DNA of 64,000 nucleotides from NCBI RefSeq assembly GCF_027409185.1, contig NC_084462.1, positions 162,133,490-162,197,489 of the forward strand. Direction: 5' to 3'. Source of the DNA: Cynocephalus volans. Taxonomy: Eukaryota > Chordata > Mammalia > Dermoptera > Cynocephalidae. The notes under the pieces are model-generated. The model saw only the letters and a list, made by a program, of their open reading frames with translations, had not been told where the DNA came from and ran no database searches. The position numbers and the translations under genes were made by a program. Shown piece after piece: positions 10,911 through 22,503 of the stretch; position 1 is the stretch's first letter, and every line of letters begins with the position of its first letter.

Positions 10911-12330
10911 AGGATGGTCCCTAGAAAAGACAGATGCATCACTACTTATGAGAAGGTTAGATTTACAAAGCCTGTAAATTTAAGTCCATGTGTTTGTAAA
11001 TCCAGTGTTTTAGAAGGGGTTAAGCTTGCAAGCAGGGTACCAATTTGGCCTTGAGCTTTTCTGTACGTAAGACGAAAGCATTAGATTAAATGATTAATCA
11101 AGTAGGGCTCTCTCCAACTTAAAAATGCTGTGATTTTTATTTAATCTTTTTTGACTTCATTGTCATCATGTTTTTATGATACCAAACATCACCAACATGA
11201 AGCTTAAAAGATTAGCAAAAAAAGTGATAATTTCAAATGCTCGTGTTTCATATTATATGGAAAACATATCTTTTTTTCAACATATTTTTCTGATTTTAAT
11301 AGGATGCTTGACACTAGATTATACTGTGAATTTGATAAGGGAAAGCCAGCCAAAATAAAACAGATGGCTGGAAGATTTAGAAGATAGATAATCCTTACAT
11401 ATATACATATATATATATTTTTTTCCGTTACATACCTTCTTGAATATTTCTTACAAGAAAGTAGTAAAGGCAAAGACTTCCAGGTGTTACCAATTATCCT
11501 TTGTTTTTATTACTGAAGTTACCCTTTCCTTGTGGAAAAACTTCAGAGAGCATGTTGAAGCCAGGATTATCACCTCCTCTTAAATAGGAGATGGTCATAC
11601 AGGTCATAGCATCAAAAAGTTGCAGAAGGTATTTGTTGCAAAATCTGTGACTGACCTCCAGAGGTGTGCTGATGAATCAGGGAAGGCAAGTGTTTCCTGG
11701 AAGCTAGAGTAAATAGCTAATGTTTAGTAAATTACCTAAATTACTAAATGGGACATTGGCTTCCTTGAAGAATTAAATTCACCTCATGGGAAAGAATGAG
11801 CAATTTTCTTTCAACAGGTGATTTACTCAATAGTAAGCTCAGCCAGTATATCATAATGCAGGTCAAATTCTATTGAAGAAAAAAATTTGCATTTTAAAAC
11901 TCTTTCCAATTTCTCAGCCAGTGGTATGATTCTTTCACACAATATCTGAATGCATAAAGCCAGTAAACATGAGCTTTGGTCAGCCACCTGTAGGTGGATG
12001 AAACAATATTTGACAGGATACCAAAATTTGTTTCCATGTAATTGTTCCGTTCTTTTGGTAAAAGCACTGAATGCTTTATTTTAGAAAAAAAATTTTTGTA
12101 TGGTTCCATGCAATCTTTAATTTAGTGAAAAGTGAGAAGACCGACTAATACAAAATGTGAATAATAGAATGAACTAAAGGGATAAAAGGAAGGCAGTTTT
12201 ATTTCCTTTAAATTTCATGGGTTGGTATATTTGAAATAGTAACTGATGACTCTTTCCCTGACATTCTCTGTTGCTCCATCCCTTCCCACAATTTGAGTTT
12301 CAGTCCAAAGGTATATTAATAAAAGTAGTA
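10911..12330. other. Unassigned non-coding DNA
   Basis: No gene or clear repeat recognised. A short CATATA-type simple run occurs near 11,398-11,419. The frame pair around 11,176-11,473 is chance. Confidence 0.35.
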
Positions 12331-12334
12331 CCTA

Positions 12335-12545
12335 TTTTTATAGTATTGACTATATGACAGACCCTATTAGAACTACTTTACATATACCAGCCCATGTAAT
12401 CATTACAAAAGCCTCAATTTCAGGCAAATACAAATATAACTCCCATTTTATAGATGTGGTAACTGAGGCACAGAGATGTTAAGCCACCTGCTGTGAGTCA
12501 CACAGCTCATAAGACCCAAGCAGTCTGCCTCTAGAAGCTAAGCTG
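12335..12545 (-). repeat. MIR SINE
   Basis: Read on the plus strand the reverse MIR is plain: CCCATTTTATAGATG, AACTGAGGCACAGAGATGTT, GTCACACAGCTCATAAG, GCAGTCTGCCTCTAGAAGC. Confidence 0.8.
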
Positions 12546-12550
12546 GTACT

Positions 12551-12738
12551 AAGTTTGTCAAACTTGAGTTTGCATCAGAATCAGCTGGAGGGCTCCTTAC
12601 ATTACAGATTTCTGGGTGCCACCCACAGAGTTTCAGAATCAGTAAGTCTGGGGTGGGGCCTGAAACTTTATATTATGATAAGTTCCCAGGTGATGCTGAT
12701 GCTGTTGGTTTGGGGGCATCACTCTAAGACCACTGCAC
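12551..12738. mobile_element. hAT-Charlie MITE (MER5A-like)
   Basis: The sequence GCATCAGAATCAGCTGGAGG, GTGCCACCCACAGAGTTTC, TCTGGGGTGGGGCCTGA and TTCCCAGGTGATGCTGATGC follows MER5A closely across its ~190 bp length. Confidence 0.85.
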
Positions 12739-12739
12739 T

Positions 12740-14030
12740 ATACCTCTATAGTATCCATAATCCAGAAAAACATTGTAATGGCAGAAAAACAGTCAAAGCT
12801 TTTACATTTTGAAAGTCCAGACTGTGAAGACTTAAGGTGAAAGAAAATATATGATGACTCTTTTCTGGCACTTTTGGATCCTGAGACTGATAAAGCTTCC
12901 CAGGATAGAGGGAATGGAGACAAATGTAGACACTGGTGGGTTCCTGAAAAGGGACTCTGAACCTGTCTCTTCTGGACTCCTCCCTGGAGGAGGCTAAAAG
13001 GGTATGGGGAAAAAAAATAGAACCCCCGGATAGGTTTGAGCAGAGAAAACCTGTACCCTCTGCCAAATGGAGCCATGGAAGCTGCAAGGGCTTGGAGTTC
13101 CTGTCTGCTCAGCATGCTGGAATGTCTTGGTAGACAGGCTTGGCATATCATTACAGAGTTCCTGGAGTCTCAGCAAGGGGCAGAAGCAGGAAAATTGTTC
13201 CCATGAGTGTTTAGAAGAACTTGGGTATGAGCAGCAGAAAGCAGCTGACTTGATGGGATTATGGGATTGGGATGAGGCTGACCAGTGTTGATCTGCATGG
13301 ACAGATGTCCAAGGACTACAGGGGATGAGGATGTCTCCTGGATGCTGTGTGGAGAGACGACTACACAAAGGACTAAAAGCCCACCCTCTGCCACGTCTCC
13401 CATCCCACAGAAACCATATAACAATCCCTTTTCCTCCAAACTCAGAGGCATGCCTGCAAAAAGGAGGTGGGTGAGTTGTTCCTAGCATCTTGAGGAAAAG
13501 AAGCATAATAAAATAAATTTATTCCATGAAGAAAGCTATAGTTTCGCATACGAGTATGTAGGACAAAATCTGTACCTACTACAAATTAGCTGCTGTGTGG
13601 ACATTTAAGGAATGCTAGTGCGGGGGACATCTGTGCCACTGACTGATTAAGAGGCCCAAGTGCAGATTTAAAGCCAAATCATTGTGAATCAATAGAGGTG
13701 ACCCTGAGGAAGAATGGGTGCCCAGAGAAGTCATAGCAGACTTTGGAGATACCACTACTGGACTGTAAAGAAATTTAGTTTGAAAAAGAGCAACCAAATG
13801 CTGTAAATTTATAAGGCAGAAATAAAATAGGTGACTGAAAGGAGATAGAAAGGGCAAATATAGTCTTGTAAGAGTTTATCGACACAATTCCTCTAGACTC
13901 AGACTTTCTCTCCTTGGGAATGAAGGGAGCTTCCAGTGCTATCAGCCCAGATCAAGAAGGTAGTGGCCATTACCTGGTCAAAACAGCATCCATGGTGGCC
14001 TTCAGTAAACCAGTGACCTGGAGCCTATGT
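12740..14030. other. Unassigned DNA with chance ORFs
   Basis: The minus-strand frames of 170 codons (12,994-13,506) and 137 codons (12,738-13,151) overlap each other in different frames. They show no domain, signal peptide or recognisable family. I treat them as chance frames in moderately GC-rich DNA. Confidence 0.4.
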
Positions 14031-14039
14031 GGAAAGCCT

Positions 14040-14160
14040 ATAATTTGAAAAGAACACTAGGTCTGGAATCTATCAAGCCTTGCAGGGCTAGCCCTTGGCA
14101 TCCCTGATCCACAGTTTTCTTACCTATAAAATGGAAATAATACTTCCCCGACAGAGTACT
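14040..14160 (+). repeat. MIR fragment, degenerate
   Basis: AGGTCTGGAATC ... CACAGTTTTCTTACCTATAA ... AATGGAAATAATACTTCCCC resembles the 3' half of MIR. Confidence 0.5.
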
Positions 14161-14243
14161 GACTTTTATATGACACCAAACATATCACACTTGACTTATA
14201 ACTGCTGCCATATTGCTTCCAGTTTTTCCAAATATTAAGAATA

Positions 14244-14573
14244 CGATAGTCCTCCCTTATCTTCAGGGGATATGTTCCAAGACCCTCAGTGGGTACCTGA
14301 AGACTATATACTGTATACTATGTTCTTTCCTATACATACATACATACCTGTGATAAAGTTTAATTTATAAATTAGGAATTGTGAGAGATTAACAACAACA
14401 ATAATAAAATACAACAATTATAACAATATACTATAATAAGACTTATGTGAATATGGTCTTTCTTTCACTCTCAAAATATCTTATTGTGATGTACTTACCT
14501 ATTTTCTGACCAAAGTTGACTGTGGGTAACTGAAACCTTGGAAAGCAAAACCGTGGATAAGGGGGGACAACCG
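14244..14573. mobile_element. Tigger-type MITE (MER2-like)
   Basis: The terminal inverted repeats pair GTCCTCCCTTATC near the left end with GATAAGGGGGGAC near the right end. The element is flanked by TA dinucleotides at 14,242-14,243 and 14,574-14,575. Internal wording (GGATATGTTCCAAGACCCTC, GATAAAGTTTAATTTATAAA, AACTGAAACCTTGG) fits the MER2 group of pogo/Tigger elements. Confidence 0.8.
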
Positions 14574-14830
14574 TAATATGTTTTGTGTAATGTAAAAGGC
14601 CAAGTTATCAGGCTTGGAAACAACAAAACAAATTATATGGCAAAAAGTGATGTTTGACACTAAAGCTTCTTGTTAAATACTCATAGAAAATTCTTGACTT
14701 TAAAAAAAAAAAACACCAGAATTTCCAATTTTGCTCATCATCTGGTATGTAAGAATGAAAAACGTTTTTGACTATAGCTATTCTGCAGTGTGTTTTTATG
14801 GAAGGTAGATGTATCACAGTGTGTGGGCCC

Positions 14831-14847
14831 ATTATTCTGCTCTTTCT
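14831..14847. repeat. 17-bp target-site duplication, left copy
   Basis: ATTATTCTGCTCTTTCT is identical to 22,518-22,534. In the element's orientation the insertion point reads TT/AGAA, close to the L1 endonuclease preference TT/AAAA. Confidence 0.85.
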
Positions 14848-15721
14848 TTTTTTTTTCCTTGGTGTTTTATTTTTTCTATAGGAAAAAAAAGGCAAATCCC
14901 CCTTCCACCATAGCCAGCCAAGAAGTCCTTGTCCTTTGCCACTTCAAGGGATGAAATTGGCCAGTCAGAATAAAGAAAGCTTCTCTGGAGGCCCAGGGCG
15001 AGAGGCTCACTGGCACAAGACTAAGTGATCTTTCCAGGCCTAAGGGAAAGAATTACAGTTGGTGGGCTCCTAAAATACACTAGCTTCCTTTGTAGAAATT
15101 GTGAGCATGTGGCCAGTGCAAATGTTAACCAAATAAAATGCATAATGTACAGCCTTATAACACTTTAGAAATCGAGTTCTTCATTGGTGGCTGTTCAGTA
15201 CCTTAAGGTGAGTAATGTGATATCCCATGATTCTGGCTTCCCAGCTGGGATGGAGTTTCCAAATGATGTTTTCAGAGGCTGAAAAGAGATATTTTGTAGA
15301 AATGTCAGGGAGTGATTAGTGAAGGTGGAGCCTGCACTCGATACATCCACACCTCCGCTCACATGCATGTTGGTCCAGTCCTGTCTACCATACACACACC
15401 TCCATAGAGGAAGTCTTTTGAAAAATGCGTGTGCAAAAAGCATCCTACGAATGCATACATTCGACAGAATATGGTCATGAGTGTTCTTTCTGACAGATTT
15501 ACTCATTGGAGAGCCCAGACCTGTAGGGTCCTTAAGCAATGGCCTCTCTCCTACTTTTACATGCTCCCCAAGTTGAGCACTGTCTTGTTCTCTCTCCAGA
15601 AAACCTATAGCTAGAAGCATAACCTGGGCTTTCAGGTGCCTAGCAAACAGCTAAACTAGGTTAAGGCTTTTTTCTTGCCCTTGAAGTGTAGATTCAGAGC
15701 CACTGGGGAACTTCCTAGATT
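14848..15721 (-). other. 3'-transduced flank carried by the L1
   Basis: This non-L1 stretch lies between the L1's own A-rich tail and the terminal poly(A) (T10 on the plus strand at 14,847-14,856). On the minus strand an AATAAA hexamer (14,866-14,871) sits 9 nt before the poly(A). That is what is expected if the transcript read through the weak L1 signal and was cleaved at a downstream genomic signal. It holds a frame of 141 codons (15,195-15,620) with no family resemblance. Its source locus should carry the same sequence next to a progenitor L1. Confidence 0.75.
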
Positions 15722-15733
15722 CTTATTTTATTT

Positions 15734-15770
<37 letters not shown>

Positions 15771-15932
15771 AATTTTATTTTGTCGATATACATTGTGGCT
15801 GATTATTGCTCCCCATCACCAAAACCTCCCTCCCTTCTCCCTCCCCCCCCCCCAACAATGTCCTTTCTGTTTGCTTGTCGTATCAACTTCAAATAATTGT
15901 GGTTGTTATATCTTCTTCCCCCCACCCCCCCG

Positions 15933-15966
<34 letters not shown>

Positions 15967-15980
15967 TTATATATTAATTT
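15722..15980 (-). other. L1 3' UTR with A-rich tail, GT run and G-rich tracts
   Basis: The tail is an (AAAT)n-like tract at about 15,722-15,769. Upstream in element orientation are a polypurine, G-rich block (15,826-15,855) and a second G-rich block (15,918-15,932), then a CA/GT microsatellite (15,934-15,963). The same order occurs in the young L1 fragment at 30,835-31,372, so the layout is a family feature. Confidence 0.8.
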
Positions 15981-18900
15981 TTAGCTCCCACCAATAAGTG
16001 AGAACATGTGGTATTTCTCTTTCTGTGCCTGACTTGTTTCACTTAATATAATTCTCTCAAGGTCCACCCATGTTGTTGGAAATGGCAGTATTTCATTCGT
16101 TTTTATAGCTGAGTAGTATTCCATTGTGTAGATGTACCACATTTTCCGTATCCACTCATCCGATGATGGGCATTTGGGCTGGTTCCAACTCTTGGCTAAT
16201 GTAAAGAGTGCTGCGATAAACATTGGGAAACAGGTATACCTTCGACTTGATGATTTCCATTCCTCTGGGTATATACCCAACAGTGGGATAGCTGGGTCGT
16301 ATGGTAGATCTATCTGCAATTGTTTGAGGAACCTCCATACCATTTTCCATAGAGGCTGCACCATTTTGCAGTCCCACCAACAATGTATGAGAGTTCCTTT
16401 TTCTCCGCAGCCTCGCCAGCATTTATCGTTCATAGTCTTTTGGATTTTAGCCATCCTAACTGGGGTTAGATGGTATCTCATTGTGGTTTTGATTTGCATT
16501 TCCCGGATGCTGAGTGATGTTGAGCATTTTTTCATATGTCTGTTGGCCATTTGGATATCTTCCTTAGAGAAATGCCTACTTAGCTCTTTTGCCCATTTTT
16601 TAATCGGGTTGCTTGTTTTCTTCTTGTACAGTTGTTTGAGTTCCTTATATATTCTGGATATTAATCCTTTGTCAGATACATATTTTGCAAATATTTTCTC
16701 CCACTCTGTTGGTTGTCTTTTAACTCTTTTAATTGTTTCTTTTGCTGTGCAGAAGCTTTTTAGTTTGATATAATCCCAGTTGTTTATTTTTCCTTTGGTT
16801 GCCCGTGCTTTTGGGGTCGTATTCATGAAGTCTGTGCCCAGTCCTATTTCCTGAAGTGTTTCTCCTATGTTTTCTTTAAGAAGTTTTATTGTTTCAGGGT
16901 GTATATTTAAATCCTTAATCCATTTTGAGTTGATTTTAGTATACGGCGAGAGGTATGGATCTAGTTTCATTCTCCTGCATATGGATATCCAGTTATCCCA
17001 GCACCATTTGCTGAAGAGGCAGTCCCTTTGCCACTGAATAGGCTTGGTGCCTTTGTCAAAGATCAGCTGACAGTAAGTGTGTGGGTTGATTTCTGGATTC
17101 TCTATTCTATTCCATTGGTCAGTGTGTCTGTTTTTATGCCAGTACCATACTGTTTTGGTTATTATAGCTTTGTAGTATAGCTTAAAGTCAGGTAGTGTTA
17201 TGCCTCCAGCTTTATTTTTTTTGCTCAGCATTGCTTTGGCTATGCATGGTCTTTTATTGTTCCATATAAATGTCTGGATAGTTCTTTCCATTTCTGAGAA
17301 AAATGTCTTTGGAATTTTGATGGGGATTGCATTGAATTTGTATATCACTTTGGGTAGTATGGACATTTTCACTATGTTGATTCTTCCAATCCAAGAGCAT
17401 GGGATATCTTTCCATCTTCTTGTTTCCTCTCTAATTTCTCTCAGCAGTGGTTTGTAGTTCTCATTATAGAGATTTTTCACCTCCTTGGTTAACTCAATTC
17501 CTAAGTATTTTATTTTTTTGGTGGCTATTGTAAATGGGCAGGCTTTCTTGACTTCTCTTTCTGCATGTTCACTATTGGAGAAAAGAAATGCTACTGATTT
17601 TTGTGTGTTGATTTTGTATCCTGCTACTGTGCTGAAATCATTTATCAATTCCAGCAGTTTTTTTGTAGAGGTTTTAGGCTGTTCGATATATAGGATCATG
17701 TCATCTGCAAACAGGGACAGTTTGACTTCATCTTTTCCAATCTGGATGCCCTTTATTTCCTTCTCTTCTCTGATTGCTCTGGCTAGTACTTCCAACACTA
17801 TGTTGAATAAGAGTGGTGAGAGTGGGCATCCTTGTCTAGTTCCTGTTCTTAAAGGAAAAGCTTTCAGCTTTTCCCCATTCAGGATGATATTGGATGTGGG
17901 TTTGGCATATATGGCTTTAATTATGTTGAGATACTTTCCCTCTATACCTAACTTATAGAGGGTCTTTGTCATGAATGAGTGCTGAACTTTATCAAATGCT
18001 TTTTCAGCATCTATAGAGATGATCATATGGTCCTTGTGTTTGAGTTTTTTAATATGGTGTATCACGTTTATTGATTTGCGTATGTTGAACCACCCTTGCA
18101 TCCCTGGGATGAATCCCACTTGATCGTGATGAATAATTTTACGTATGTGTTGCTGTATTCTGTTTGCTAGTAATTTAGTGAGGATTTTTGCATCTATATT
18201 CATCAAGGATATTGGCCTGTAGTTTTCTTTTTTGGTTATATCTTTACCTGGTTTTGGTATCAGGATGATGTTTGCTTCATAGAATGAGTTTGGGAGATTT
18301 GCGTCCGTTTCAATCTTTTGGAATAGTTTGTAAAGAATCGGTGTCAATTCCTCTTTGAATGTTTGGTAAAATTCTGCTGTGAATCCATCTGGTCCTGGGC
18401 TTTTCTTTGTTGGGAGCCTACTGATAACAGCTTCAATCTCCTTTATTGTTATTGGTCTGTTCAAATTTTCTACGTCTTCACGGTTCAGTTTTGGGAGCTT
18501 GTGTGTGTCCAGAAATTTATCCATTTCCTCCAGATTTTCAAATTTGTTGGCGTATAGTTGTTTATAGTAGTCTCGAATGATTCCTTGTATTTCAGATGAA
18601 TCAGTTGTAATATCGCCTTTTTCATTTCTAATTTTGGTTATTTGAGTCTTCTCTCTTCTTTTTTTGTTAGCCATGCTAATGGTTTGTCAATTTTATTTAT
18701 CTTTTCAAAAAACCAACTTTTTGATTCGTTGATCTTTTGAATTGTTTTTTGGTTTTCAATTTCATTCAGTTCTGCTCTGATCTTAATGATTTCTTTCCGT
18801 CTGCTAACTTTAGGTTTTGGATTGTTCTTGTTTTTCTAGTTCTTTAAGGTGAAGTGTTAGGTTGTTCACTTGCCATCTTTCTATTCTTCTGAAGTGAGCG

Positions 18901-19808
18901 TTTAATGCAATAAATTTTCCCCTCAATACTGCTTTTGCAGTATCCCACAGGTTTTGGTATGATGTATCATTGTTTTCATTAGTTTCAATAAATTTTTTGA
19001 TTTCCTGCTTGATTTCTTCTTGGACCCATATGTCATTAAGTAGAATGCTGTTTAATTTCCATGTGTTTGTATATTTTCCAGAGTTTCATTTGTTATTAAT
19101 TTCTAGTTTTAATCCATTGTGGTCTGAGAAGATACATGGGATAATTGCAATTTTTTTGAATTTATTGAGACTTGATTTGTGACCTAATATGTGATCTATC
19201 CTGGAGAATGATCCATGTGCTGCTGAGAAGAATGAATATTCTGAGGTTGTTGGGTGGAATGTTCTGTAGATATCTGCCAATTCCAATTGGTCTAGAGTCT
19301 TGTTTAGATCTTGTGTTTCTCTGCTGATTCTTTGCCTAGATGATCTGTCGAATATTGACAGTGGGGTGTTCAGGTCCCCTGCTATTCTGGTATTAGTGTC
19401 TATTTCCTTCTTTAGGTCTAATAGAGTTTGTTTTATAAATCTGGCTGCTCCAACATTGGGTGCATACATATTTATGATTGTTATGTCTTCTTGATGGATC
19501 AGTCCTTTTATCATTAAGTAGTGTCCCTCATTGTCTCTTTTTATGGTTTTTAGTTTAAAGTCTATTTTGTCAGATATAAGAATAGCTACTCCAGCTCATT
19601 TTTCTTTTCTGTTTGCATGGTAAATCTTTTTCCATCCTTTCACTCTTAGTCTGTGTGAATCTTTATGGGTGAGGTCGGTCTCTTGTAGGCAGCATATAGT
19701 TGGGTCCTGCTTTTTGATCCAGTCAGCCAGTCTGTGTCTTTTAATTGGGGAATTTAAGCCTTTTACATTAAGAGTTGTTATTGAAAGGTGTTGATTTATT
19801 CCTAGCAT
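15981..19808 (-). pseudogene. L1 ORF2 (endonuclease-reverse transcriptase), disabled
   Basis: ORF2 encodes the L1 endonuclease, reverse transcriptase and C-terminal Cys-rich segment, acting in the ORF1p/RNA particle during target-primed reverse transcription. It starts at 19,808 with MLGINQHLS. The endonuclease keeps the GDLNTP and SDHNG motifs, but the segment QETHLT seen in the other copy reads QETDLT here. Lesions: an in-frame TGA at about 19,596-19,598 and another at about 19,086-19,088, both at positions that are CGA in the 60.6 kb copy (CpG decay), and one extra A at about 18,815-18,818 that shifts frame. From 18,674 to 15,981 an 897-codon frame is open. It contains [11 protein letters not shown], the RT catalytic FADD motif ([11 protein letters not shown]), and the C-terminal [16 protein letters not shown] block, and ends FSLIGGS. 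Confidence 0.9.
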
Positions 19809-19995
19809 TTTATTGGTTGTTTGGTTGTCTTAGGTGTCTTTTGTTTCTTGCTTTCTGATTTACTGTTTGTGTTCTGTGTTTGTTCGTTCCTTAGGTTGTA
19901 GATAGTGTTTTTGTTAGCTTGTTTTCTCTTCATGAATGCCATTTTTATTATACTAGCGGGTTTAGATTTTTCTTGGGTTTTTACGGCAGTGGTAG

Positions 19996-20976
19996 TTATT
20001 TTTCAGGAACCAAACCCAGTACTCCCTTGAGGATTTCTTGTAAGGGTGGTCTTGTGGTAGTGAACTCCCACAGTTTTTGTTTGTCTGAGAAATATACTAT
20101 TTGCCCCTCATTTCGGAAGGATAGCCTTGCAGGGTAGAGTATTCTTGGCTGGCAATCTTTGTCTTTTAGTATTTTGAAAATATCATCCCATTCCTTTCTA
20201 GCTTTTAGGGTTTGTGATGAAAAGTATGATGTTAACCTCATTGGGGCTCCCTTATAGGTGATTTGACGCTTCTCTCTTGCAGCTTTTAAGATTCTCTCTT
20301 TATCTCTGAGTTTTGCCAATTTGACTATGACATGTCTTGGAGAAGGTCTTTTTGGGTTGAATACATTTGGAGATCGTTGAGCTTCCTGGATCTGAAGATC
20401 TGTGATTTTTCCTATACCTGGGAAGTTTTCTGCCACTATTTTGTTGAATATGTTTTCAATGGAATCTCCATTTTCCTCCCCTTCTGGAATACCCATGACT
20501 CGGATATTTGATCGCTTATGGTTGTCTGATATCTCTCTCAGATTTTCTTCAATGTCCTTGATTCTTTTTTCTTTCTTTTTGTCTGCTTGTGTTATTTCAA
20601 ACAGCCCATCTTCAAGTTCAGAGGTTCTCTCTTCAACTTCGACAAGCCTGCTGGTTAAACTCTCCGTTGTGTTTTTTATTTCGTTGAATAACTTCTTCAG
20701 TTCAGCAAGTTCTGCTACATTTTTTTTCAGGACATTGATTTCCTTGTACATTTCCTCTTTCAGATCCTGTATACTTTTCCTCATTTCATCATGATGTCTA
20801 GCTGAGTTTTCTTGTATCTCATTCAGTTTCCTTAGAATTATCACTCGAAATTCCTTGTCAGTCATTTCAAGGGCTTCTTGTTCTATAGGATCTAGAGTTT
20901 GAGATTTATTAACTTTTGGTGGTGTACTTTCTTGATTTTTTGTATTTCTGGTATCTTTTTTTTGGTGTTTATTCAT
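19996..20976 (-). CDS. L1 ORF1 protein, intact frame
   Basis: ORF1p is the trimeric RNA-binding chaperone of the L1 ribonucleoprotein. The frame is open for 332 codons from an upstream Met at 20,994. I prefer the Met at 20,976 (MNKHQKKDTRNT), seven codons in, because it is preceded by CCACA and aligns with the ATG at 59,453 of the other L1, giving 326 residues. In order: a polar N-terminus, a heptad-rich coiled coil (roughly 50-140, with EELKEEMYKEINVLKKN-type wording), an RRM (roughly 155-250, with SNIRVMGIPEGEENGDS and RHVIVKLAKLRDKERIL), and a C-terminal domain with YKGAPMRLTSYFS. The size matches mammalian L1 ORF1. Expression would depend on the L1 5' UTR promoter. No disabling change is visible. 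Confidence 0.9.
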   Translation of the reverse strand: MNKHQKKDTRNTKNQESTPPKVNKSQTLDPIEQEALEMTDKEFRVIILRKLNEIQENSARHHDEMRKSIQDLKEEMYKEINVLKKNVAELAELKKLFNEIKNTTESLTSRLVEVEERTSELEDGLFEITQADKKKEKRIKDIEENLREISDNHKRSNIRVMGIPEGEENGDSIENIFNKIVAENFPGIGKITDLQIQEAQRSPNVFNPKRPSPRHVIVKLAKLRDKERILKAAREKRQITYKGAPMRLTSYFSSQTLKARKEWDDIFKILKDKDCQPRILYPARLSFRNEGQIVYFSDKQKLWEFTTTRPPLQEILKGVLGLVPEK

Positions 20977-22503
20977 TGTGGCAGGGGGTTTCACAGTTCA
21001 CCGGTTTAAGACTAATGACTAACTAGGATGTTGCTGTGGTTGCCAATTTCATATGGCTCCCTCCGTGACTGCTCAGTTGGCCTCTAGTGCCTTGTGTGTG
21101 TGGTTGCCTCGGGTCTTGGGCTTCTCCGGGGAGCCACCTTTCTGGTCAGGTTGGACTCTGCTGGGCTGGTGGATCACGTACCACAGGGTGTGTGATCTCT
21201 GTTGAGCTTTCACTTCCTGTGCAGGACTTCTCCCTGTTTCGTGTGCTCTGGCCCAGGCTGTTAGATCGTGCAGTGGCGACCCCACAGGGTGTGTGGTTTC
21301 TGTCGAGTCACCCCCTCCCTGGCCGCACGTCTCCCCAGTCTGTGCGCACTGTGCTGGGCTGGGGCGTGTCTTCTGCACCCCTCGTCTATCAGCTGGGCCT
21401 TCAAGACCCTGCTCGGCACTGCCTCACCCAGGAAGTCTACCAGGTTTCTGCTGGGCACAGACGACCGGTCTCTCTGGGTGCCTTTGTAGCACTATGTAGA
21501 TCTTTCTCGGGTCTTGTTCACCTTTGTATCCCCCCAGTATAAACCGAGTCTAGTGCCCACCTGCAGCCTGTTCTCCGGCCGGTTCAAGCGGACCTGGGAA
21601 CTCTCCTACCACACTATTCCCAACCAGAAATTCGTTAGGCTTTTTTCCAAACTGGTGGCCGCAGAGATGGTATCTGCCTCCCAGTAACAGGGAGTTTACC
21701 TGGGGCCGGAGTCCAGGGTATGGTGGAGTGACAGGTACTTCCTTGCCCTCCCGACACTGGCCCGGGACACCCCCCGCCACCAGCCCCGCCAGAGAACCGC
21801 GGAGGGAGTTGGAGCCGAGGCCGGTCCGCAGGGTCCGGAAAGCCCCGCGCCAGGCCAAGCAAGTGGGAGGGCTCAGTGATGGCCGAGCAGGGCGGAGCTG
21901 CCCGCACCTGGGAAAATGGAGGCAGCACCGGGCGGTGAGTGGCCTGGTGGTACAGGTGGGAGCCGCGTGGGCATGCACCCCCCGAACAGAGCTATGCCAG
22001 GGATCACTCACAGTGCTGTGCCAGGTTGGGTGCTCGCTCTCTGTCTCTGGTTTGCCGCCTTTCCCAGTTCTCGGCCGCTGCTGCCTCGGGCTGTTCAGTC
22101 ACGGCGCGGCTCGGGCGCTCCCAGGAATCTTCTTTAATGCCGGTCTGAAACCTCGAATCCTGAATAGGGCAGCTGGCCACCTTCAGCGCGGCCCCGGCCT
22201 CCGGGATCCTGGCTGCATCCACAGCAGCCCTGGTGCCGTGTTCCCTGTTTCGAGACTCGCTTTTGCAGCTAAGAAACAGTTCTTTTCCTGCTCCACACTT
22301 CAAAGCTGTTGCCTGTAAATGAGGCAGCCTCTCCTGCCAGGGGCAAAGTGGCAGTCACCCCCCACGACCGGTCAGCAGCAGCAGTCCTCCCTTAAGAGAT
22401 GGCGAGAGGAAGGTCCACAAGTTTCCCGGCTGCCTGAGGCCCAGTGGCCACCTTTTTCACCTCAGCTACTCCCCGCCAGCCGCCGCAGCCACCGCCATCT
22501 TGG
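20977..22503 (-). promoter_or_regulatory. L1 5' UTR, CpG-rich internal promoter
   Basis: About 1.53 kb from the CCAAGATGGCGG start to the ORF1 ATG. It is GC- and CpG-rich, unlike its flanks, and has many short chance frames on both strands. L1 5' UTRs carry the internal RNA polymerase II promoter. The CAAGATGGCGG start is the usual YY1-type site. Only the ORF1-proximal ~240 bp aligns by eye with the 5' UTR of the 59 kb L1. Confidence 0.8.

Noticed and set aside
12738..13506. Overlapping 170- and 137-codon minus-strand ORFs
   Set aside because: Different frames of the same DNA, low-complexity Ser/Cys/Phe-rich translations, no family resemblance.
15722..15769. True insertion end of the minus-strand L1 at its own A-rich tail
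   Set aside because: Sequence beside this tail does not match the right flank, whereas a perfect 17-bp match exists at 14,831.
16132..16773. 213-codon plus-strand ORF and other plus-strand ORFs from 16 to 20 kb
   Set aside because: Antisense shadows of L1 ORF2 and ORF1.
21087..22318. Several 70-196 codon ORFs on both strands
   Set aside because: They arise from the GC-rich, stop-poor L1 5' UTR. They do not align with a protein family and differ from the other L1.
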